Shown: piece by piece, positions 9,122 through 20,745 of the stretch
How the letters are laid out: each line of letters opens with the position of its first letter
Numbering within the stretch: position 1 is the first letter of the stretch
Source of the DNA: Microvirga subterranea
GTDB taxonomy: Bacteria > Pseudomonadota > Alphaproteobacteria > Rhizobiales > Beijerinckiaceae
Direction of reading: 5' to 3'
DNA length: 64,000 nt
Assembly (NCBI RefSeq): GCF_003350535.1
Contig: NZ_QQBB01000010.1
Span: 50,369 to 114,368 of the forward strand
Program-made: the position numbers and the translations under genes
Notes under the pieces: generated by a model
What the model saw: the letters and a program-made list of their open reading frames with translations, nothing else
Database searches by the model: none
What the model was told of the DNA's origin: nothing

Positions 9122-9466
9122 TCAGAAATTGCGCCCGTCCACCGGGACGATGGTGAGGTCGGAGAGCTCCACCTCCTCCAGGCAGCGCACGTTGATCGCC
9201 GCGGTCGCCTCGCCGGTCGGCTTCTTGCCCTCGCCGAAGGGCGCGCAGCCGCAGGTGGAGCAGAAGCGATGCTGGATCGTGTGGGTGTTGAAGGTGTAGG
9301 TGGCGAGATTGTCCTCGCCGCGCAGGATGGTGAGCGCGCCGCGCGGCACGAAGGTCAGGAGATAGCCCTTCCGGCGGCAGTGGGAGCAGTTGCATTCGAT
9401 GACCTGGTCAAGCGTGCCCTCGACCTCGTAGGCCACGGCGCCGCAATGGCATGATCCCTTCAGCAT
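9122..9466 (-). CDS. GFA-family zinc protein
   Basis: 114 residues with the full set of zinc-binding cysteines of the GFA (glutathione-dependent formaldehyde-activating enzyme) fold: C6 and C8 in SCHCGAV, C25, C27 and C30 in ECNCSHCRRKG, and C69, C72 and C74 in FCSTCGCAPF. The family was named for S-hydroxymethylglutathione formation, but most members have no proven activity and bind small thiol adducts. It lies on the minus strand after ppdK and a small membrane protein, with a 23-bp gap, so it could be the last gene of that unit. Confidence 0.88.
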   Translation of the reverse strand: MLKGSCHCGAVAYEVEGTLDQVIECNCSHCRRKGYLLTFVPRGALTILRGEDNLATYTFNTHTIQHRFCSTCGCAPFGEGKKPTGEATAAINVRCLEEVELSDLTIVPVDGRNF

Positions 9467-9489
9467 CGCGCGTTCCTTTTTGCGTTCCG

Positions 9490-9753
9490 TCAGCCCCGGT
9501 AGGCCAGGAAGGCCGTGACGATGAGGCCTGCGCCGAGGACGCCGACGAAGCGGTCAGTCATGGTCAGCGGCTGCGTCTTGCCGTGCGCCGCCGCCTGCCC
9601 GATCGCGACGTCGAGCACCAGCGACACCGCGAGCGGCCACGCGGCGGGCGTGATCGCCGCGTGCTGCCATGAGGGGTTCTGCGCCGCGACCCATCCGATC
9701 ACGACGCCGGTGACGATCATCGCGGCGATGTAGAGCAGCCTGACGTGGGACAA
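9490..9753 (-). CDS. Small membrane protein (87 aa), uncertain start
   Basis: Reading frame with at least two hydrophobic segments (LLYIAAMIVTGVVIGWVAA and VLGAGLIVTAFLAY). The coding region begins just downstream of the ppdK stop. A TTG at 9753 gives 87 residues and has AGGAT about 7 nt upstream; the first ATG is at 9720 and would remove part of helix 1. The coupling to ppdK (10-bp gap) and to the GFA gene after it suggests one transcript. No family is recognised and no function is proposed. Confidence 0.55.
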   Translation of the reverse strand: MSHVRLLYIAAMIVTGVVIGWVAAQNPSWQHAAITPAAWPLAVSLVLDVAIGQAAAHGKTQPLTMTDRFVGVLGAGLIVTAFLAYRG

Positions 9754-9763
9754 GACGCGGATC

Positions 9764-12442
<2,679 letters not shown>

Positions 12443-12601
12443 CGCTCGACCCTTTTGGCTTTACGTCCTGCGGAAGCGCAGGTGATGGCTTGAAGCATGT
12501 CGAACCAAAACGCAACCTGAACGGCCAAGGTTCCTTAGTCTAAAGGGCGCGGGGCATTCAGGGATCAAGCCCACGGTTCGCGGCTGAAGGGACGCCCCAT
12601 A

Positions 12602-12707
12602 ACCTCATCCTGAGGAGGGCCGCAGGCCCGTCTCGAAGGAGAGGCGTCTTCAGTGCTCTCCGGAGGCATCCTTCGAGACGCGGCTCCGCCGCTCCTCAGG
12701 ATGAGGT
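12602..12707. repeat. Dispersed palindromic repeat, family R1, copy 1 (complete)
   Basis: Outer arms are a perfect 16-bp inverted repeat, ACCTCATCCTGAGGAG (12602-12617) and its complement (12692-12707). Inner arms GTCTCGAAGGA (12630-12640) and TCCTTCGAGAC (12669-12679) are also complementary. The element fills most of the gap between the 5' end of ppdK and the terminator of the L,D-transpeptidase. The same left end is found at 20588 and 36753. I see no open reading frame or target duplication, so it looks like a REP/MITE-type repeat. Confidence 0.85.
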
Positions 12708-12725
12708 GGATGCGACACGCCCCAT

Positions 12726-12762
12726 ATTCAAAAATAACAAAGGCCGGGCTTTCACCCGGCCT
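12726..12762 (-). terminator. Rho-independent terminator of the L,D-transpeptidase gene
   Basis: GGCCGGG (12742-12748) pairs with CCCGGCC (12755-12761). Read on the minus strand the hairpin is followed by TTTGTTATTTTTG, a good U-tract, 25 bp after the stop codon at 12787. Confidence 0.85.
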
Positions 12763-12786
12763 CCTGATCATTCCTGCGGCGTTTCG

Positions 12787-13437
12787 TCAGGCCCGGTAGC
12801 GGCCGTTGCGCTTCACGTAGACGGTCGCGCCGACCGGAACGCGCTCGTAGAGGTCGACGATGTCCTCGTTCAGCATGCGCACGCAGCCGGAGGAGACCTG
12901 CTCGCCGATGCTCCACGGCTCGTTCGTGCCATGGATGCGGAACAGCGTGTCGGCGCCGTTCTGGTGCAGGTAGAGAGCGCGGGCGCCGAGCGGGTTGTTG
13001 AGGCCAGCCTCCACGTAGCGCGGCAGGTCGGGCTTGATGCCGACCATGGTCTTCGTGGGCGACCAGGCGGGCCAGACGCCCTTGCGGCCGACGCTCGCGA
13101 CGCCCTTCCAGGAGAAGCCCTGCTTGCCGACGCCGACGCCGTAGCGAACGGCCGTGTTGTCGGACTGGACGAGGTACAGGAGACGCTCGTCGATATCGAC
13201 CACGATGGAGCCCGGCTTCTCGGGGCCGTTATAGGCCACCGTCTGACGGGCGTATTTCGCGTCCATCTTGCTGCGGTCGACGAGCGGCACGTCGTGCGGC
13301 TTGTCGGGCATCATGCCGACATACCAGCCCGCATAAGGATCGGCTTCCGCCGTGGCCTGGGGCTGGATGTTGGCGGTCTGACAGGCTGCCAGTGGCGCAA
13401 TTGCGATTGCGCCGAGCAGAAGGCGTCGAATGGTCAT
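12787..13437 (-). CDS. L,D-transpeptidase lipoprotein (YkuD/ErfK family)
   Basis: 216 residues from the ATG at 13437, which has GGAAGAG 3 nt upstream; a TTG at 13449 overlaps that site and is not preferred. The N-terminus is a lipoprotein signal with lipobox LAAC (Cys19). The YkuD domain has the catalytic pair H169 (FRIHGTNEP) and C185 (SSGCVRM), the standard HGT...SSGCVR signature. Such enzymes form 3-3 peptidoglycan cross-links or attach proteins to the wall in the periplasm; alphaproteobacteria carry many paralogues. It stands alone, with its own terminator. Confidence 0.92.
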   Translation of the reverse strand: MTIRRLLLGAIAIAPLAACQTANIQPQATAEADPYAGWYVGMMPDKPHDVPLVDRSKMDAKYARQTVAYNGPEKPGSIVVDIDERLLYLVQSDNTAVRYGVGVGKQGFSWKGVASVGRKGVWPAWSPTKTMVGIKPDLPRYVEAGLNNPLGARALYLHQNGADTLFRIHGTNEPWSIGEQVSSGCVRMLNEDIVDLYERVPVGATVYVKRNGRYRA

Positions 13438-13536
13438 CGGCTCTTCCAAGGACGGGTAACGGAGTTGCCCCTGCCTAACGCGAAGTAACCGTTATGGCTG
13501 TGCCTTCCCTGCAACAGCTTTGCCGGAAAAGCACCC

Positions 13537-15792
13537 TTATCCCTCGATGCGGGAGAAATCCGCTACCGCCCGGGTGGCGTCCCGCAACGCGTTGAGGAGC
13601 CGCAACCGGTTCTCGCGCAGGGCGGAATCTTCCGCATTCACGGTCACTTTGTCAAAGAATGCGTCGACCGGCTGGCGCAGGCGCGACAATGCGCGCATCG
13701 CGCCTTCGAAATCTTCGTTCGCCACGGCGTCCGAGGCTTCGCGGCGCGCGCTGTCGAGGGCGACGACGAGCCCCTTCTCCTCGATCTGCCCCTGCGCGTT
13801 CACGATGCCGAGATCGGGCGCCTCGTCGTAGGAGCGGCCATCCTTCTTTTCCTCGATTCGCAGAATATTCGCCGCTCGGCGGTAGCCGGCGAGAAGATTC
13901 GCGCCGTCCTCCGTGTCGAGGAACCGGCCGAGCGCCTCGACGCGGCGGACCACCATGAGAAGGTCGTCCTGGCCTTCCAGCGCGAAGACCGCATCGATGA
14001 GATCGTGCCGTGCCCCCTGGTCGCGGAGGTAGACCTTCAGGCGATCGGCGAAGAAGGAGAGGAGATCGAGGCCGCGCGAATACATGATGTGCGCGAGCGT
14101 CTCGGCATTCTGGAGCTGGCGCTGCTGGAAAATCGCCGTCAGCTCGGGCACGGTCGGGTGCTTGATAACGGACGAATACGCGCTGTGGTCGATCGCATCG
14201 ACCAGTTCGCGCACCTTCAGGAACTCCTCGAACAGCGCATCGCTGGCATTGCGCGCGAAAGGCTTGGCGAGAAGCTGGATAAGCGGGAGACGCAGATCGT
14301 TCTCCAGCACCAGCCGGATCACACCCAACGCCGCGCGCCGGAGCGCGTAAGGATCCTTCGAGCCCGTCGGCTTCTCGTCGATGGCCCAGAAGCCCACCAA
14401 CGTGTCGATCTTGTCGGCGAGCGCGACGGCCACTGAGACCGGGTCGGTCGGCACCCGGTCGGAGGGGCCGAGCGGCTTGTAATGCTCCTCGATGGCCGCG
14501 GCGACCGACGGGTGCTCGCCCTGGAGAGTCGCATAGTAGCGGCCCATGAGGCCCTGCAGCTCCGGGAATTCTCCCACCATCTCGGTGACGAGATCGGCCT
14601 TTGCGAGACGCGCGGCGCGCTCCGCGAGCGCGGGGTCTGCGCCCACGATCGGCGCAAGCTCCCTGGCGAGCGCCGCGATGCGCTCCACGCGCTCGTACTG
14701 CGTGCCGAGCTTCTCGTGGAACACGATGGACTTCAGCTTCTCGAGCCGGTCCTCCAGCTTCACCTTCTGGTCCGTCTCCCAGAAGAATTTGGCGTCGGAG
14801 AGGCGCGCGCGCACGACGCGCTCGTTGCCGCCCACGATGGTCCTGCCGCCGTCGGTCGCCGCAAGGTTCGACGTGAGCAGGAATCTGTTCGCGAGATTGC
14901 CGGTCTTGGGATCGCGCAACACGAAGCATTTCTGGTTCGCGCGGATCGTGGTGCGGATCACCTCCGGGGGGATGTCCAGGAAGGCTTCGTCGAACGAGCC
15001 CATGAGCACCACCGGCCACTCCACGAGGCCGGCGACCTCCTCCAACAGGCCCTCGTCCTCGACGAGCTCGAGTCCTTGGGCGAAGGCGAGATCGCGGGCG
15101 TCGTGCAGGATGATGTCCTTGCGCCGGTCGGCTTCGAGCACGACCTTCGCGCGCTCCAAGGCCGGCGCGTAGTCGTCGAAGCGCTTCACGCGGAAGGCAC
15201 CCGGCGCCAGGAAGCGGTGGCCGTAGGTGACGTCGCCGGATGCGATGCCGTCCACCTCGAAGCGCACCACCTCCGGGTCCTCGGTCTCGGGCCCGAAGGT
15301 GCAGACGATGGATTGCAGCGGGCGCACCCAGCGCAAGCTGCCCGGCTCCTTCGAGGCCGCGCCCCAGCGCATGGATTTCGGCCAAGGAAAATTCTTGACG
15401 ATCTGCGGCAGGATTTCGGCCAGCACGTCCGGCGTGGTGCGACCGGGCTTCTCGATGACGGCGACGTAGAACTCGCCCTTCTTCGGGTCGCTCTCGATCT
15501 TCGCCTGGTCGAGGGAGGCGAGCCCCGCCCCCTTCAGGAAGCCCTGCACCGCCGCCTCGGGCGCACCGACGCGGGGTCCTTTGCGCTCCTCGCGCACGTC
15601 CTGGCCCTTCACGGGCAGGCCGGCGATGTGGAGCGACAGGCGCCGCGGCGTCGCGAAGGCCTTTGCGCCCTCGTAGACGAAGCCGCGCTCCACGAGCGCA
15701 TCGGTGACGAGCTTCTTCAGGTCCTCCGCCGCACGGCGCTGCATGCGGGCGGGGATTTCTTCGGAGAAGAGTTCGAGGAGAAGGTCGGGCAT
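13537..15792 (-). CDS. glyS: Glycyl-tRNA synthetase, beta subunit
   Basis: 751 residues. Starts with the diagnostic [18 protein letters not shown] and includes [39 protein letters not shown], and a C-terminal DALR-type anticodon-binding region ([19 protein letters not shown]). With the alpha subunit it forms the alpha2beta2 enzyme that charges tRNA-Gly. It lies 46 bp downstream of glyQ on the same strand, the usual order. No lesion is visible. Confidence 0.97.
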   Translation of the reverse strand: MPDLLLELFSEEIPARMQRRAAEDLKKLVTDALVERGFVYEGAKAFATPRRLSLHIAGLPVKGQDVREERKGPRVGAPEAAVQGFLKGAGLASLDQAKIESDPKKGEFYVAVIEKPGRTTPDVLAEILPQIVKNFPWPKSMRWGAASKEPGSLRWVRPLQSIVCTFGPETEDPEVVRFEVDGIASGDVTYGHRFLAPGAFRVKRFDDYAPALERAKVVLEADRRKDIILHDARDLAFAQGLELVEDEGLLEEVAGLVEWPVVLMGSFDEAFLDIPPEVIRTTIRANQKCFVLRDPKTGNLANRFLLTSNLAATDGGRTIVGGNERVVRARLSDAKFFWETDQKVKLEDRLEKLKSIVFHEKLGTQYERVERIAALARELAPIVGADPALAERAARLAKADLVTEMVGEFPELQGLMGRYYATLQGEHPSVAAAIEEHYKPLGPSDRVPTDPVSVAVALADKIDTLVGFWAIDEKPTGSKDPYALRRAALGVIRLVLENDLRLPLIQLLAKPFARNASDALFEEFLKVRELVDAIDHSAYSSVIKHPTVPELTAIFQQRQLQNAETLAHIMYSRGLDLLSFFADRLKVYLRDQGARHDLIDAVFALEGQDDLLMVVRRVEALGRFLDTEDGANLLAGYRRAANILRIEEKKDGRSYDEAPDLGIVNAQGQIEEKGLVVALDSARREASDAVANEDFEGAMRALSRLRQPVDAFFDKVTVNAEDSALRENRLRLLNALRDATRAVADFSRIEG

Positions 15793-15838
15793 GGCGGGAC
15801 TTTGAAATCGGAGATGGGAGGGTGAAGAGAGAGCGGTG

Positions 15839-16780
15839 CTACGCCGCCACGCCCCCGCCCTCGGTCTTGAGCCACGCGGCGCCGCAGGCCTTGGCGAGTT
15901 CGCGGACGCGCAGGATGTAGCTCTGGCGCTCGGTGACGGAGATCACGCCGCGGGCGTCGAGCAGGTTGAACATGTGGCTCGCCTTGATGCACTGGTCATA
16001 GGCCGGCAGCGCCATCAGGTGGCGCTGGTCGTTGGCGCCGGACTTGGGCTCGCCGTCGGCGAGGTACTTGCGGCAGGCGGCCTCGGCGTCGCGGAAGTGC
16101 CGGAACAGCATCTCCGTGTCGGCATATTCGAAGTTGTGCCGGGAATATTCCTGCTCGGCCTGCTGGAAGACCTGCGCATAGGTGACCTTCCGGTCGCCTT
16201 CCAGGCCGTTGAAGTTGAGGTCGTAGATCGACTCGACGCCCTGCAGGTACATGGCGAGGCGCTCGAGGCCGTAGGTCAGCTCGCCGGCCACGGGCGAGCA
16301 CTCGAAGCCCGCTACCTGCTGGAAGTAGGTGAACTGCGACACCTCCATGCCGTCGCACCAGCATTCCCAGCCGAGGCCCCAGGCGCCGAGGGTCGGGCTC
16401 TCCCAGTCGTCCTCCACGAAGCGGATGTCGTGGACCGACGTGTCGATGCCGATGGCCTCCAGCGACTTCACATAGAGTTGCTGGATGTCCGGCGGGTTCG
16501 GCTTCAGGATCACCTGGAACTGGTAGTAGTGCTGGAGCCGGTTCGGGTTCTCGCCATAGCGCCCGTCCTTGGGGCGGCGGGAGGGCTGCACATAGGCCGC
16601 ACGCCAGGGCTTCGGGCCCAGCGCCCGCAAGGTGGTCGCCGGGTGGAAGGTGCCTGCGCCCATCTCCATGTCGTAGGGCTGGAGGATCACGCAGCCCTGC
16701 TCGGCCCAGTAGCGCTGGAGCGTCAGGATCAGCCCCTGGAAGGAGCGCGCAGGATTCATATGCGCGGGTTCGCTCGTCAT
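15839..16780 (-). CDS. glyQ: Glycyl-tRNA synthetase, alpha subunit
   Basis: 313 residues from ATG 16780; an ATG at 16759 (MNPARSFQG) is a possible shorter start and one at 16843 an unlikely longer one. The protein contains the class II synthetase core with [55 protein letters not shown] and [21 protein letters not shown], all characteristic of the bacterial heterotetrameric enzyme. It provides the catalytic site. Upstream, across a palindromic repeat, is the S49 peptidase gene; glyS follows. Confidence 0.96.
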   Translation of the reverse strand: MTSEPAHMNPARSFQGLILTLQRYWAEQGCVILQPYDMEMGAGTFHPATTLRALGPKPWRAAYVQPSRRPKDGRYGENPNRLQHYYQFQVILKPNPPDIQQLYVKSLEAIGIDTSVHDIRFVEDDWESPTLGAWGLGWECWCDGMEVSQFTYFQQVAGFECSPVAGELTYGLERLAMYLQGVESIYDLNFNGLEGDRKVTYAQVFQQAEQEYSRHNFEYADTEMLFRHFRDAEAACRKYLADGEPKSGANDQRHLMALPAYDQCIKASHMFNLLDARGVISVTERQSYILRVRELAKACGAAWLKTEGGGVAA

Positions 16781-16866
16781 CTCGGCGTCCGGTCGTTGGA
16801 GATTCTCGTGGGAACCCTTGGGAGTTGGGGGCCCGCAAGTCAAGCGCTCGGAGGGAGCGCTTCGTT

Positions 16867-16971
16867 GTCGTTCCCGGCCGGAGCGCAGCGGAGGGGAAGG
16901 GAATCCACTGGCGCGGCCGGATGACGAATGGATCCCCTTCCCGGTCCTTCGGACCGCCGGGGATGACAGCG
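16867..16971. repeat. Palindromic intergenic repeat, family R3
   Basis: Long imperfect inverted repeat between glyQ and the S49 peptidase. GTCGTTCCCGGC near 16867 is matched by GCCGGGGATGAC near 16957, and GGGGAAGGGAATCCA (16893-16907) by TGGATCCCCTTCCC (16929-16942). A small stem GGTCC-TTC-GGACC lies inside. Similar GTCATTCCCGGCCGGAGC-type repeats are common in this group of bacteria; only one copy is seen here. Confidence 0.7.
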
Positions 16972-16974
16972 CCG

Positions 16975-17865
16975 CTACAGCCCCAACCTTGCCCAGGCGG
17001 CCCGCTCCTCGATGGCGCCGATCGCCTCGGCCGGGTCGATCAGGCCGATCTGGCCGGCGGAGCGGCGGCCGAGGAGCCGGGCGATGAGCGGCGGACGGGC
17101 CGGCTCGATCATGCGCATCTGGACCTTCTCGCCGAAGCGGGCCCGCAGCACCGACCGGATGTCGCCAAGCCCGTCGACGAGGCCGAGCGCCTTCGCCTCG
17201 GCGCCGACCCAGAAGGCCCCGGTGAACAGGTCCCCGTTCGCGGTGTCGAGCTTCTCCGCCCGGCGGGCCTTCACGAGATCGATGAAGACGTCGTGGATGT
17301 GGCGCTGGAGGGTCTTCAGGCGCTCTACGTCCTTCGGGTCCTCCGGCTGGAACGGGTCGAGGATGGCCTTGTTCTCGCCGGCCGTATGGACGCGCCGCTC
17401 GATGCCGAAGCGCTCGATCAGGCGGTCGAAGCCGAAGCCGGCGGAGACCACGCCGATCGAGCCGACGATGGAGGCGGGGTCGGCGAAGATCTCGTCCGCC
17501 GCGCAGGCGATCATGTAGCCGCCGGAGGCCGCCGCATCCTCCACGAAGGCAAGGACCGGAAGCTTCTTCTCCTCAGCGAGCGCCCTGATGCGGCGGTAGA
17601 TCAGGTGCGACTGCGCCGCCGAGCCGCCGGGCGAGTTGATGACGAGCGCCACCGCCTTGGCGCCGGGCACCGCGAAGGCGCGCTCGAGGACCGGGGCCAT
17701 GCTCGCCATGGCGAGTCCGGGCCGCAGCGGCATGACGGCCCCGATGGGGCCGGACAGGCGAACCACCGGAACGATGGCCCGTTCCGGCCGGAGCCGGCCG
17801 GGAAGAAGGAAGTGAAGGCGCTCAGGGAGCAGCGACGCGAGGGTGATCTGGCTCATGGGCTTCAT
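16975..17865 (-). CDS. S49-family serine peptidase (SppA/SohB-like)
   Basis: 296 residues. Ser/Lys dyad proteases of this family degrade signal peptides or membrane proteins. The nucleophile is S114 in [15 protein letters not shown] and the likely general base is K166 in [31 protein letters not shown] (residues 75-93) and [13 protein letters not shown] (132-144) are further S49 signatures. The protein is short, one protease domain with no obvious N-terminal membrane anchor, like SohB-type SppA36 enzymes rather than the double-length E. coli SppA. A second ATG lies 3 codons in. It may be co-transcribed with glyQS. Confidence 0.9.
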   Translation of the reverse strand: MKPMSQITLASLLPERLHFLLPGRLRPERAIVPVVRLSGPIGAVMPLRPGLAMASMAPVLERAFAVPGAKAVALVINSPGGSAAQSHLIYRRIRALAEEKKLPVLAFVEDAAASGGYMIACAADEIFADPASIVGSIGVVSAGFGFDRLIERFGIERRVHTAGENKAILDPFQPEDPKDVERLKTLQRHIHDVFIDLVKARRAEKLDTANGDLFTGAFWVGAEAKALGLVDGLGDIRSVLRARFGEKVQMRMIEPARPPLIARLLGRRSAGQIGLIDPAEAIGAIEERAAWARLGL

Positions 17866-18022
17866 GTAGTGCGCGCGGCACAGCTTCCCAAGATGAACAT
17901 TCCTATAGGGAACCTGTTGGGAACCGTTCAGTTAAGGCGATCTAAACTCCGACCATCCATAACCGCCTTGTCGCTACCTTGTTTCAGGTCGCCAAACGGT
18001 CCGGAGTTGAGGAGACTATTCG

Positions 18023-18334
18023 ATGCGCAAGCTGCTTTTCGGCCTCGTTGGATTCGCCGCCCTTGGGCTCGGCGCCTTCACGGCCGCACCCGCCGAGGCC
18101 CAACCTTACTACCCCGGCTACCGCCATGGCTGGGGCGGTCCCGCCGTGACGGTCCAGTACGGACCCCCACGCCGGTATTATGGCGAGTACCGCAGGCCCT
18201 ACCGGGGCTATTACGGCCCTCGTCCGTATTATGCCCGGCCGGTCGCGGGACCGCGCTGCGTCGTCCGTCCCGGTCGGGCGATCTGGAACGGCTACCGCTG
18301 GGTCCGGCCCCCGGTGCGGGTCTGCCGCTGGTAA
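18023..18334 (+). CDS. Small exported Tyr/Pro/Arg/Gly-rich protein
   Basis: 103 residues. GAGGAG lies about 10 nt before the ATG. The N-terminus is a clear Sec signal peptide (MRKLLFGLVGFAALGLGAF, cleavage near AEAQ). The mature part is about 75 residues and dominated by YY, RP and PYR repeats (RRYYGEYRRPYRGYYGPRPYY), ending with two Cys in a PRCVVRPGRAIWNGYRWVRPPVRVCRW tail that could form a disulfide. Similar short, basic, tyrosine-rich exported proteins are frequent in Hyphomicrobiales and have no known function. It has its own terminator. Confidence 0.8.
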   Translation: MRKLLFGLVGFAALGLGAFTAAPAEAQPYYPGYRHGWGGPAVTVQYGPPRRYYGEYRRPYRGYYGPRPYYARPVAGPRCVVRPGRAIWNGYRWVRPPVRVCRW

Positions 18335-18357
18335 CGGCCGATCGACAGAAATACGAG

Positions 18358-18381
18358 CGGGCGCCCTCCGGCGCCCGTTTT
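18358..18381 (+). terminator. Terminator of the small Tyr-rich protein gene
   Basis: CGGGCGCC (18358-18365) and GGCGCCCG (18370-18377) form a perfect 8-bp stem with a CTCC loop, followed by TTTT, 23 bp after the stop codon. It also faces the end of the convergent methyltransferase gene. Confidence 0.85.
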
Positions 18382-19121
18382 CATGTGAGGAACGCTTCCC
18401 CGCGGTGCAGCGCCTCCGCCTGAGCGGTGAAGCGGCCGTCCGGCCCGTTCAGGACGACCGGCGGCAGGACCGCCAGCGGACCGCGGCTCCCCTTGGTGCC
18501 GGAGAGGAGGAACCGGATCGCTGGCTGATCGGCGGCCGGATGGACGAAGCGCAGGGCCACGCCGCCGACGCTCCGGACCAGCAGGTTCAGGCAATCGGCC
18601 AGCCGGTCGGCCCGATGGATCATCACGAACCGCCCCTTCGGCTTGAGAAGGCCCGTGCAGGCCTTGAGCCAGGCCTCGAGCCCGCCGACCGGCAGGGCAT
18701 GGGCGGCCGCCCGGCCGCGGTCGGGCGAGATCCGCGCCTGCCCCTCCTCGAGGAAGGGCGGGTTGGTCAGGACCCAGTCGGCGCTTTCGGCTGCGAGCCC
18801 GGCCCCGAGGCGCGCGGCCTTGTCCAGGACGTCGATCGCGGCAACCTCCCCTTCCACGCCGTTGGCGTGGCAGTTGCGGCGGCAGAGTTCCGCGAGGTCC
18901 GGATCCCGCTCCACGAAGACGAAGCGGGCGTTCTTCTCGCGGGCCGCCGCCATGAGCCCGACCGCGCCGGTCGAGGCCCCCACATCCACCACCACGTCGC
19001 CCGGCCCGACGGCCGCTGATGCCGCCAGGAGCACCGCGTCGGTGCCGGCCCGGTGCCCTTTGGCCGGCTGGGTCACGGCGACGCGCCCCCCGAGGAGCGA
19101 ATCATCGGTGGTCTCAGCCAT
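18381..19121 (-). CDS. TrmN6-type N6-adenine tRNA methyltransferase
   Basis: 246 residues from ATG 19121. Class I SAM-dependent methyltransferase fold: motif I VVDVGASTGAVGLMAAA (45-60), motif II FVERDPDLAELCRRN, and the catalytic NPPF (120-123) of N6-adenine methyltransferases. The opening DDSLLGGRVAVTQPAKGHRAGTDAVLLAA matches proteins annotated as tRNA1(Val) A37 N6-methyltransferase. Its start overlaps the stop of the DUF2007 gene upstream by 8 nt (ATGGCTGA), implying translational coupling. Confidence 0.85.
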   Translation of the reverse strand: MAETTDDSLLGGRVAVTQPAKGHRAGTDAVLLAASAAVGPGDVVVDVGASTGAVGLMAAAREKNARFVFVERDPDLAELCRRNCHANGVEGEVAAIDVLDKAARLGAGLAAESADWVLTNPPFLEEGQARISPDRGRAAAHALPVGGLEAWLKACTGLLKPKGRFVMIHRADRLADCLNLLVRSVGGVALRFVHPAADQPAIRFLLSGTKGSRGPLAVLPPVVLNGPDGRFTAQAEALHRGEAFLT

Positions 19122-19338
19122 GCCGCAGCTCGGCCTCGAGCCCAGCCTCGCCGATGAGGCGGCGGGCCTGGTCGGCATGATCCTCGGGAACCATGATCCG
19201 TCGCGGAAAGGCCCCGATCATGCCCTCCAGGGCGCTGATGTGCATGTCGGCCACGAAAACAGGGATGTTGGCGTTCTCCAATAAGGATTGTAGGAAACCG
19301 ATCAGAACGAGATCGTTGGTGCGGACGATTTCGACCAT
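19114..19338 (-). CDS. DUF2007 small cytoplasmic protein
   Basis: 74 residues from ATG 19338, supported by a GGAGGGG element about 10 nt upstream; a start at 19401 would add an atypical Cys-rich leader. The sequence (MVEIVRTNDLVLIGFLQSLLENANIPVFVAD, later RRIMVPEDHADQARRLI) is a typical signal-transducing-like DUF2007 ferredoxin-type fold. The family has no established biochemical role; pairing with a TrmN6-like methyltransferase is conserved in alphaproteobacteria as far as I know. Divergent from the polyprenyl synthase gene. Confidence 0.85.
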   Translation of the reverse strand: MVEIVRTNDLVLIGFLQSLLENANIPVFVADMHISALEGMIGAFPRRIMVPEDHADQARRLIGEAGLEAELRHG

Positions 19339-19454
19339 CGGTGCCGGACCCCTCCCCTTGCGTGATGCGTTTGCATTGCAGCATGGAAAGTGCCATGCCA
19401 CCGTGGCTTCATATTCCTACCGGCCCTGCCGGCCGGCAACCCGGGTTTTGAGAC

Positions 19455-20474
19455 GTGGGCGTCGTCGTACCGTTCGAAGACAAGCATCCTGAGAAGAACG
19501 CGAGCATCGAGAAGCTCGTCTCCCTTGTGGCCGCTGACATGGAACGGGTCAATGCGATGATCCTGTCCCGCACGGGCTCCGAGGTCACCATGATCCCGGA
19601 GGTGGCGAACCACCTGATCTCCTCCGGCGGCAAGCGCCTGCGCCCCATGCTGACCCTCGCGACGGCCGGCCTCTCGGGCTACGAGGGCGACGGGCACGTG
19701 AAGCTCGCCGCCTCGGTCGAATTCATGCATACGGCCACCCTGCTCCACGACGACGTGGTGGACGAGAGCGATATGCGCCGAGGCAAGATCGCGGCCCGCA
19801 TCAAGTGGGGCAACGAGGCCAGCGTGCTCGTCGGCGACTTCCTGCTCGGCCAGGCCTTCCGGATGATGGTCGAGGTCGGCTCCTTACGCGCCCTCGACAT
19901 CCTGTCCGCCGCCGCGACGGTGATCGCCGAGGGCGAGGTGATGCAGCTCGCCGCCGCCAAGAACACCGAGACGACGGAAGACGAGTATCTCGCGGTGATC
20001 CGCGGCAAGACGGCGGAGCTCTTCGCCGCCGCCTGCGAGGTCGGGCCCGTCATCGCCGGCCGTCCCAAGGCCGAACAGGCCGCCTGCCGCTCCTACGGCA
20101 TGAATCTCGGCATCGCGTTCCAGCTCGTGGACGACGCCCTCGACTACGGCGGCAAGGCCGCGACGCTCGGCAAGAACGTGGGCGACGATTTCCGCGAGGG
20201 GAAGATCACCCTGCCCGTGGTCCTCTCATTCCGCCGCGGCACCGACGAGGAGCGGGCCTTCTGGAAGCGGGTCCTCGAACAGGGCGAGATCGACGACGCG
20301 GATCTCGAGCAGGCCATCGCCATCATGCGCCGGCACCGGGCCCTGGAGGACACGATCGAGCGCGCCCGCCACTACGGCGCTATGGCCCGCGACGCGCTCG
20401 CCCTCTTCCCCAAGAGCCCGATGAAGCAGGCCCTCCTCGACGCGGTCGATTTCTGCATCGCCCGGGCATACTGA
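19455..20474 (+). CDS. ispB: Long-chain polyprenyl diphosphate synthase
   Basis: 339 residues, GTG start. Trans-prenyltransferase that adds isopentenyl diphosphate units to make the C40-C50 side chain of ubiquinone. The two aspartate-rich motifs are at residues 99-103 (HDDVVDESDMRRG) and 226-230 (VDDALDYGG). The residues just before the first motif are small or medium (MHTATLL), which fits long product chains rather than farnesyl or geranylgeranyl synthases. Chain length (octa- or decaprenyl) cannot be fixed from sequence. It is divergent from the DUF2007-methyltransferase pair. Confidence 0.92.
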   Translation: MGVVVPFEDKHPEKNASIEKLVSLVAADMERVNAMILSRTGSEVTMIPEVANHLISSGGKRLRPMLTLATAGLSGYEGDGHVKLAASVEFMHTATLLHDDVVDESDMRRGKIAARIKWGNEASVLVGDFLLGQAFRMMVEVGSLRALDILSAAATVIAEGEVMQLAAAKNTETTEDEYLAVIRGKTAELFAAACEVGPVIAGRPKAEQAACRSYGMNLGIAFQLVDDALDYGGKAATLGKNVGDDFREGKITLPVVLSFRRGTDEERAFWKRVLEQGEIDDADLEQAIAIMRRHRALEDTIERARHYGAMARDALALFPKSPMKQALLDAVDFCIARAY

Positions 20475-20587
20475 CGCCGCGCTTCTTCGGGCGCGGCAGC
20501 GTGGCTCCCTCGCCCCGCAACCGAGACGCTACCTAGCCGCGTCTCGAGCCTCGCTCCGAGGAGCGGCCGTGAGGCTGCGTCTCGAAG

Positions 20588-20690
20588 ACCTCATCCTGAG
20601 GAGCCGCGGAAGCGGCGTCTCGAAGAATGCTCCAGCGCGCTCCGGAAACGCCCCGCTCTGGGCCCGTGGCGAACCCTTCGAGAACGCTTC
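20588..20690. repeat. Dispersed palindromic repeat, family R1, copy 2 (degenerate right end)
   Basis: The left end ACCTCATCCTGAGGAG (20588-20603) is identical to copy 1, followed by GGCGTCTCGAAGAATGCTCC. The right arm is decayed: a CCTTCGAGAACGCTTCGC segment is present, but the terminal CTCCTCAGGATGAGG is missing. It sits between the polyprenyl synthase gene and the end of the RTX gene. Confidence 0.75.
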
Positions 20691-20745
20691 GCACCGCAGC
20701 AAAGGCTGAGGGCCAGCCGTGGCGGTTTGCGGAACGGACCTCCGA

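Noticed and set aside
12565..12771. Short open frames inside the R1 repeats, also at 20529-20857 and 36756-36971
   Set aside because: They are created by the palindromic repeat sequence, differ between copies and have no coding character.
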